In this document: piece by piece, positions 7,501 through 9,690 of the stretch | Layout: every line of letters starts with the position of its first letter | Numbering within the stretch: the first letter of the stretch is position 1 | From: UBA5499 sp002426275 | GTDB taxonomy: Bacteria > Bacillota > DTU084 | Length of the DNA stretch: 9,690 bases | Assembly: GCA_937888735.1 (NCBI GenBank) | Contig: CALASN010000009.1 | Location: forward strand, 1 to 9,690 | Reading direction: 5' to 3' | Position numbers and translations under genes: made by a program | The notes under the pieces: generated by a model | The model's input: only the letters and a program-made list of their open reading frames with translations | Databases searched by the model: none | What the model was told of the DNA's origin: nothing

Positions 7501-7757
7501 ACCATGTGTCTGCAAAGGCTTCCGTATTGCCCTTCTGCCGGACAAGTGCAAGATATCTTTTCAAGCGTTCCATCTTTACGAAACGAAGCTGTCACAGTAT
7601 ACAATTTGGCGTCCCGAACAAGTGCGACAATACTTAAGCCTTCCCTTTGCTTCCAGACTTGAGTAAGCTTATTTTTCAAATAATATTCCTCGCCTCGATC
7701 ATAGGTGCTTTCCGAAGCAGCGCTCTGTCTAATCCCATTTAATGTGAGTTTATACAT
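4563..7757 (-). CDS. SNF2-family DEAD/DEAH helicase with N-terminal SWIM zinc finger
   Basis: This 1064-residue protein is an ATP-driven nucleic-acid translocase of the bacterial SNF2 group. A SWIM zinc finger lies near the N-terminus (C70, C72, C82, H84: CTCPAEGQYGSLCRH). A long middle region (about 130-590) fits the bacterial SNF2-associated domain. The motor follows: Walker A DDMGLGKT at 627-634, DEAQ at 726-729, LTGTP at 753-757, motif V SLKAGGTGLNL near 969-979 and motif VI DQATDRAYRIGQ at 998-1009. All motor residues are present. Such proteins are thought to act on RNA polymerase or DNA-protein complexes, but the substrate of this subfamily is not settled. An in-frame ATG at 7766 would add three residues, but AAGGG directly abuts it; the same AAGGG is 9 nt before ATG 7757, so that start is preferred. 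It is transcribed alone from the promoter at 7790-7816. Confidence 0.92.
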   Translation of the reverse strand: MYKLTLNGIRQSAASESTYDRGEEYYLKNKLTQVWKQREGLSIVALVRDAKLYTVTASFRKDGTLEKISCTCPAEGQYGSLCRHMVAVLLYLREHDTEKLAEERKQRVMAQLFRDFADLAETQPRQPLNLEVTYACNYPVRKYDRIFGTLSLRIGEDRLYVVKNISDLIYNVTKSHEEYFGKNFTYQPSYHTFSQEDLRLVNFISELVEMSGNRPERELPLTKALAKRFFRIMEQKPFLLKISGVTYQVKRVVDREIPVAFTLEKKGEKLAFTINNEEKREAVELTDDGEYVFSGDEISHILPEQARRLHPLVEAAKVLNTNELSISKEEREKFFTEIFPQILKLGHVQISPEVQELLLKEDLQTEIYLSRQGEGIGAQVKFIYGQRQINPFDAEDAEPGEKILLRDLQREQEVLYLLDRYGFLVQPGKLYLENEESLYSFFTQGVPSLQELATVYYSEDLKGLTMPKRKVSGGVRFNAEEDLLEFNFGVEGVQEGELADIFAALHEKKRYYRLKDGSFLSLDNPELEKVAELAVSLDLDSRDLAQQFVELPKYRAPYLAQKLEDAGLKDFRQDGAFEQLVESICHPSALKLAPPKSLKPVLRDYQLSGFRWLKTLSHLKLGGILADDMGLGKTVEVLSLLLSEKEQQGAKPSLVIAPTSLLYNWEAETKKFAPGLSALVVSGSKEERSEQMTKIPRTDIVITSYPLIRRDIDDYLKYSFRFCILDEAQQIKNAATQGARAVKHLKAQGRFALTGTPMENSLAELWSLFDFVLPGYLFSSGKFKKRFLLPIMRNKDQAVSEELSRQIRPFVLRRLKKDVLRELPEKIEHQLTAELTDEQKKIYLAYLRQIKGEIKAEIGRKGFAKSQIVILAGLTRLRQICCHPGIFLENYRGQSGKMELLDEVITEARSGGHRILLFSQFTSMLQLIRDHLVSEGIPPFYLDGNTPTQERGRMVSAFNEGEKEVFLISLKAGGTGLNLTGADTVIHFDPWWNPAVEDQATDRAYRIGQDKVVQVIKLITHGTIEEKILSLQQKKKALIDSVIKPGQTLLTKLSEEELWDLFSA

Positions 7758-7766
7758 TGGATACAT

Positions 7767-7771
7767 CCCTT
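7767..7771 (-). promoter_or_regulatory. Ribosome binding site deciding the helicase start
   Basis: AAGGG on the minus strand touches the first ATG (7766-7764) but is 9 nt from the second (7757-7755). Normal spacing favours the second ATG. Confidence 0.55.
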
Positions 7772-7789
7772 CAGATGAATATAATCCAT

Positions 7790-7816
7790 ATTATAACAAT
7801 TTGTTCGAAACTTCAA
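7790..7816 (-). promoter_or_regulatory. Extended -10 promoter of the helicase gene
   Basis: On the minus strand a perfect TATAAT (7795-7790) is preceded by TGT, giving an extended -10 element. A possible -35, TTGAAG (7816-7811), is only 15 nt away, which is short. Transcription would start near 7783, leaving a leader of about 25 nt. No operator or riboswitch is visible. Confidence 0.6.
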
Positions 7817-7928
7817 GAGGCAACCAAGCATGCTCTAAAAGCTCCCATGGTAAAAGACGCTGAATAATCTACTACGCTAGCAAGTTTTACTACGAGCCTG
7901 CGCCAAAGCGCCGTCGTCTTGCCGCAGG
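7817..7928. other. Spacer between thi terminator and helicase promoter, with a GC-rich hairpin
   Basis: No gene is visible. CCTGCG (7897-7902) and CGCAGG (7923-7928) form the outer arms of a hairpin, with a smaller GCGC-CAAA-GCGC hairpin inside the left part (about 7900-7911). It sits directly beyond the U-tract of the thi terminator on the minus strand and may be a back-up transcription block. TACTACG occurs twice in the left part, without evident meaning. Confidence 0.35.
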
Positions 7929-7967
7929 AAAAAAAAGAAGCCGATTGCGCTTGCAACGACTTCTTTT
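7929..7967 (-). terminator. Intrinsic terminator of the thiamine operon
   Basis: On the minus strand GAAGTCG-TTGC pairs with GCAA-(T)-CGGCTTC around a 4-nt AAGC loop (7963-7937), with one wobble and one bulge. Eight T follow (7936-7929), and upstream A residues extend the pairing into them. It lies about 130 nt after the thiE stop and ends the thiM - thiamine-binding - thiE transcript. Confidence 0.85.
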
Positions 7968-7979
7968 GTCTTATCTCGT

Positions 7980-8099
7980 TCAATTCCTCTCCAAGCTTCT
8001 TAAAAATCCGATTTCGCGGATAGTTACCTCTGCTCTCCTGAACAGAATCCCGCGTGTCTGAAACCGGATGCAGTTCGCATCCGATATCAGCTGCTTCAT
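7980..8099 (-). CDS. Possible small protein (39 residues) overlapping the thiE stop
   Basis: ATG 8099-8097 overlaps the thiE TGA as ATGA, the usual form of translational coupling, and the frame runs 39 codons to TGA 7982-7980, 13 nt before the terminator stem. The peptide begins MKQLISDANCIRFQTRG and is basic, with no recognised motif. There is no good ribosome binding site and a hairpin (8065-8083) lies within it, so an untranslated 3' tail is the more likely reading. Confidence 0.15.
   Translation of the reverse strand: MKQLISDANCIRFQTRGILFRRAEVTIREIGFLRSLERN
8065..8083. other. Small perfect hairpin just after thiE
   Basis: CGGATGC (8065-8071) and GCATCCG (8077-8083) form a 7-bp stem with a 5-nt loop, 13 bp beyond the thiE stop. 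No U-tract follows, so it may protect the mRNA 3' end rather than terminate. Confidence 0.4.
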
Positions 8100-8812
8100 T
8101 CAGCGGCTCTGGCGAGACGTGGGCAATTCCAAGCCTCTACCAATTTAGCTGCTTCTAGTTTTGGGCTAGCTGCTCCACACACCGCAGAGACTACGAAGAA
8201 GCCGCCAATTCCGGTTTCTTCAAGCTTAGGTATATCGGCAAGCTTGATCCCTCCGCCCACCACCACCGGCAGCGGGCTGAGTCTGGCAAGTTCCGCAATC
8301 TCGACAAAACTTCTGGTGATTATTTTTCCATTTTCATCGAGTCCGCAATCAGGTTTGGTCTCAGTTTCATGCAACGGCCCGGCCCCAAAATAGTCTATGG
8401 GACTGACTTCTACCGTTTTGATGTACTCGAATAGTTCATGCGTCCTAGCTGATAAGCCGACAACGGACTCCTCTCCCAAATATTCCCGGCAAACTTCCAC
8501 CGGAATATCCGATTGTCCCACGTGGATTCCGTCGACTTTTATCCCCTGCTTTCTGGCCGCCAGCACTACGTCCAGCCGGTCGTCCACCAGCAAGGCGACT
8601 TTATCCTCCTTGCCGGCTTGTGCAATCACCTCTGAAGCTTGACGAACTAATTCAATCAGCTCCCGCGCCGAAGCGATCTTTGAGCGTATCTGCACGCAGG
8701 TAAACCCTGCCTCCAGCGCATCTTTAATGATTTTCGCCACAGGTCGGCCTTTTGTGTTCTCCGGTCCCACCACCAAATATGCTGAAATATCTAATGTTTC
8801 TCTAATGCTCAT
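8096..8812 (-). CDS. thiE: Thiamine-phosphate synthase
   Basis: This 238-residue cytosolic TIM-barrel enzyme joins 4-methyl-5-hydroxyethylthiazole phosphate and HMP pyrophosphate to make thiamine phosphate. Motifs appear in order: VQIRSK at 40-45 (usual Q-x-R-x-K), VDDRLDV at 76-82, DGIHVGQSD at 94-102, FGAGPLHETETKPD at 142-155 (phosphate and TxTK loop), VVVGGGI at 183-189 and VVSA at 207-210. Length is slightly above the usual 210-220. ATG 8812-8810 has AGGAGG at 8818-8823, 5 nt upstream. Its start overlaps the upstream gene's end by 11 bases, which suggests coupled translation. It is the last recognised gene of the operon. The Ser in QIRSK where Glu is common is a mild deviation. Confidence 0.93.
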   Translation of the reverse strand: MSIRETLDISAYLVVGPENTKGRPVAKIIKDALEAGFTCVQIRSKIASARELIELVRQASEVIAQAGKEDKVALLVDDRLDVVLAARKQGIKVDGIHVGQSDIPVEVCREYLGEESVVGLSARTHELFEYIKTVEVSPIDYFGAGPLHETETKPDCGLDENGKIITRSFVEIAELARLSPLPVVVGGGIKLADIPKLEETGIGGFFVVSAVCGAASPKLEAAKLVEAWNCPRLARAAE

Positions 8813-9113
8813 TTTGTCCTCCTAAAATAATGTTGACTTTATTGACTTTCGCCTTCATCATCTTGGTAAAACCAGGACGTATATCGGCCTTCAGAACGAC
8901 TTCCGTACGGATGCCTTTGTCAGCCAGCACAAACGTCGCTTCTTTTATCACCTTCATCACTTCATCCCATTCGCCTTCAATCTCTGTAAACATGGAAGTC
9001 GTACGATTGGGTAAGCCGGATTCACGAATCACCTTCACAACTTTCGCCACTTCCGGCGCCAGTTCATCACCTACGCCGCAAGGAGCGATAGCTACCGCAA
9101 CCAAAGTATTCAT
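8802..9113 (-). CDS. MTH1187/YkoF-type thiamine-binding protein
   Basis: This 103-residue protein belongs to the small ferredoxin-like family of which MTH1187 and the YkoF domains are members (Thiamine_BP). The family signatures are visible: an N-terminal strand (NTLVAVAIAPCGVG), ESGLPNRTTSMFTEIEGEWDEV with the conserved I-E-G-E-W-D-E-V (about 44-51), and a C-terminal strand near KADIRPG and VNKVNIILGG. YkoF binds thiamine or its HMP moiety, and the position between thiM and thiE supports a binding or delivery role in thiamine salvage, not an enzymatic one (inference). The open frame continues upstream to 9215, but ATG 9113 has GAGGAGG at 9123-9129, embedded in the last codons of thiM, and 9 nt spacing. 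It starts 4 nt after the thiM stop and its TAG (8804-8802) lies inside thiE. Confidence 0.85.
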   Translation of the reverse strand: MNTLVAVAIAPCGVGDELAPEVAKVVKVIRESGLPNRTTSMFTEIEGEWDEVMKVIKEATFVLADKGIRTEVVLKADIRPGFTKMMKAKVNKVNIILGGQNEH

Positions 9114-9117
9114 AGAT

Positions 9118-9690
9118 TTAAACCTCCTCAATTTCAAACTTGTTGTTGGCAATGTCCTCTGCGGTGGCCGTATACAACTCGTCCAAAAACGCAATCTGGA
9201 AACTTCCTGGACCATCCACCTTACTTTCAGCCCTTCTCGCCGCTAAATTGTATACAGCAGTAGCTGTAAGCGCTGCGATGAACGGCGGAGCGACCGCTGC
9301 ATATACCGCGACCACGCCGCCCAACGAACAGCCCGACCCGGTGATTTTCTCCATAAAATGGGACCCTCCATGGGAGAGGGCTATAATAGAGCCATCAGTG
9401 AGCAAATCCGTTACGCCAGATACGGCCACAGCCCCGCCCGTCCACTTCGCCAGCGCCACAGCCGCGGTCTTGGCTGCGGTTACCGAATCCGTAGAATCGA
9501 CACCGCGAACATTGGATTGCTCTGTACCGCCATCTAAGCCCCATAACCCGGCCAGTGCGATAATTTCCGAAGCGTTTCCTCTGATCACACTGGGTTTATA
9601 CGCTTTAAACTGCCCCAGCAAATGAGTTCTAAGCGAACCGATCCCAATTGCCACCGGATCCAGAACCCATGGCTTCCCCGCATCGTGAAG
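9118..9690 (-). CDS. thiM: Hydroxyethylthiazole kinase (5' part outside the window)
   Basis: The last 190 residues of ThiM are visible; about 75-80 N-terminal residues lie beyond the right edge. The enzyme phosphorylates 4-methyl-5-(2-hydroxyethyl)thiazole for ThiE. Visible motifs are KPWVLDPVAIGIGSLRT (substrate and ATP-side loop), SVIRGNASEI, GVDSTDS, VAVSGVTDLLTDG, and ITGSGCSLGG, which holds the conserved active-site Cys of the ribokinase-like fold. The frame is open to base 9690, so the gene continues. It ends at TAA 9120-9118 in an EIEEV tail whose codons also make the ribosome binding site of the next gene. It is the upstream gene of the operon in view. Any TPP riboswitch, and thiD, would be off the window. 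Confidence 0.93.
   Translation of the reverse strand, partial: LHDAGKPWVLDPVAIGIGSLRTHLLGQFKAYKPSVIRGNASEIIALAGLWGLDGGTEQSNVRGVDSTDSVTAAKTAAVALAKWTGGAVAVSGVTDLLTDGSIIALSHGGSHFMEKITGSGCSLGGVVAVYAAVAPPFIAALTATAVYNLAARRAESKVDGPGSFQIAFLDELYTATAEDIANNKFEIEEV
9123..9129 (-). promoter_or_regulatory. Ribosome binding site of the thiamine-binding gene, inside thiM
   Basis: GAGGAGG on the minus strand, 9 nt before ATG 9113-9111, is made from the Glu-Glu-Val codons at the end of thiM. It sets the start and links translation of the two genes. Confidence 0.75.

Noticed and set aside
7790..7816. LexA/DinR-type box at the helicase promoter (CGAACAAATTGTT)
   Set aside because: The spacing and right half do not fit the GAAC-N4-GTTC consensus.
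9114..9215. N-terminal extension of the thiamine-binding protein
   Set aside because: It lies inside thiM in another frame, is unlike the family, and the proper ribosome binding site is at 9123-9129.
1..9690. CRISPR array, insertion sequence, integrase or prophage genes
   Set aside because: No regularly spaced repeats, terminal inverted repeats or transposase/integrase motifs were seen on reading either strand.

Overview
The window looks like a piece of a Firmicutes chromosome of moderate GC, most likely Clostridia or Negativicutes. This rests on strong AGGAGG-type ribosome binding sites, sigma-A-like promoters, intrinsic terminators, tRNA genes with encoded CCA, and the gene types present. 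No species is claimed. Almost everything is on the minus strand; the only plus-strand gene is a wreck at the left edge.

Left part (1-2800) is mostly gene debris. It holds a broken SAM-dependent methyltransferase (1-412, +), one intact gene (rsgA-type circularly permuted GTPase, 571-1638, -), a full-length but dead GrpB-family gene (1780-2311, -; two in-frame stops and one frameshift), and remnants of a type I restriction-modification locus: an hsdM 3' end whose stop overlaps the start of a rhuM-like gene, both frameshifted (2387-2745, -).

Middle (2830-4547): an intact 425-residue helical protein (2830-4107, -) resembles the C-terminal region of SWIM zinc-finger proteins but lacks the SWIM motif. 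Upstream of it lie a perfect 20-bp palindrome (4162-4181), a strong terminator (4213-4254), and a tRNA-Gln(CTG)/tRNA-Glu(CTC) pair with a near-consensus promoter (4430-4458). The tRNA unit is therefore complete: promoter, two tRNAs, terminator.

Right part (4563-9690) is ordinary, well-preserved coding DNA. A large SNF2-family helicase with an N-terminal SWIM finger (4563-7757) has its own extended -10 promoter. A thiamine salvage operon, thiM (partial) - thiamine-binding protein - thiE, is tightly packed with overlapping or nearly touching genes and ends in an intrinsic terminator at 7929-7967. ThiM phosphorylates hydroxyethylthiazole, ThiE joins thiazole phosphate to HMP pyrophosphate, and the small protein between them probably binds thiamine or its pyrimidine moiety.

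The contrast between intact genes right of the tRNAs and decayed accessory genes left of them suggests that the 3' side of tRNA-Glu borders an old, eroding accessory region. No clearly new biological system is visible. The most worthwhile leads are the dead restriction locus, the reconstructable GrpB pseudogene, the SWIM-less protein near a SWIM-SNF2 helicase, and the palindrome in front of it.
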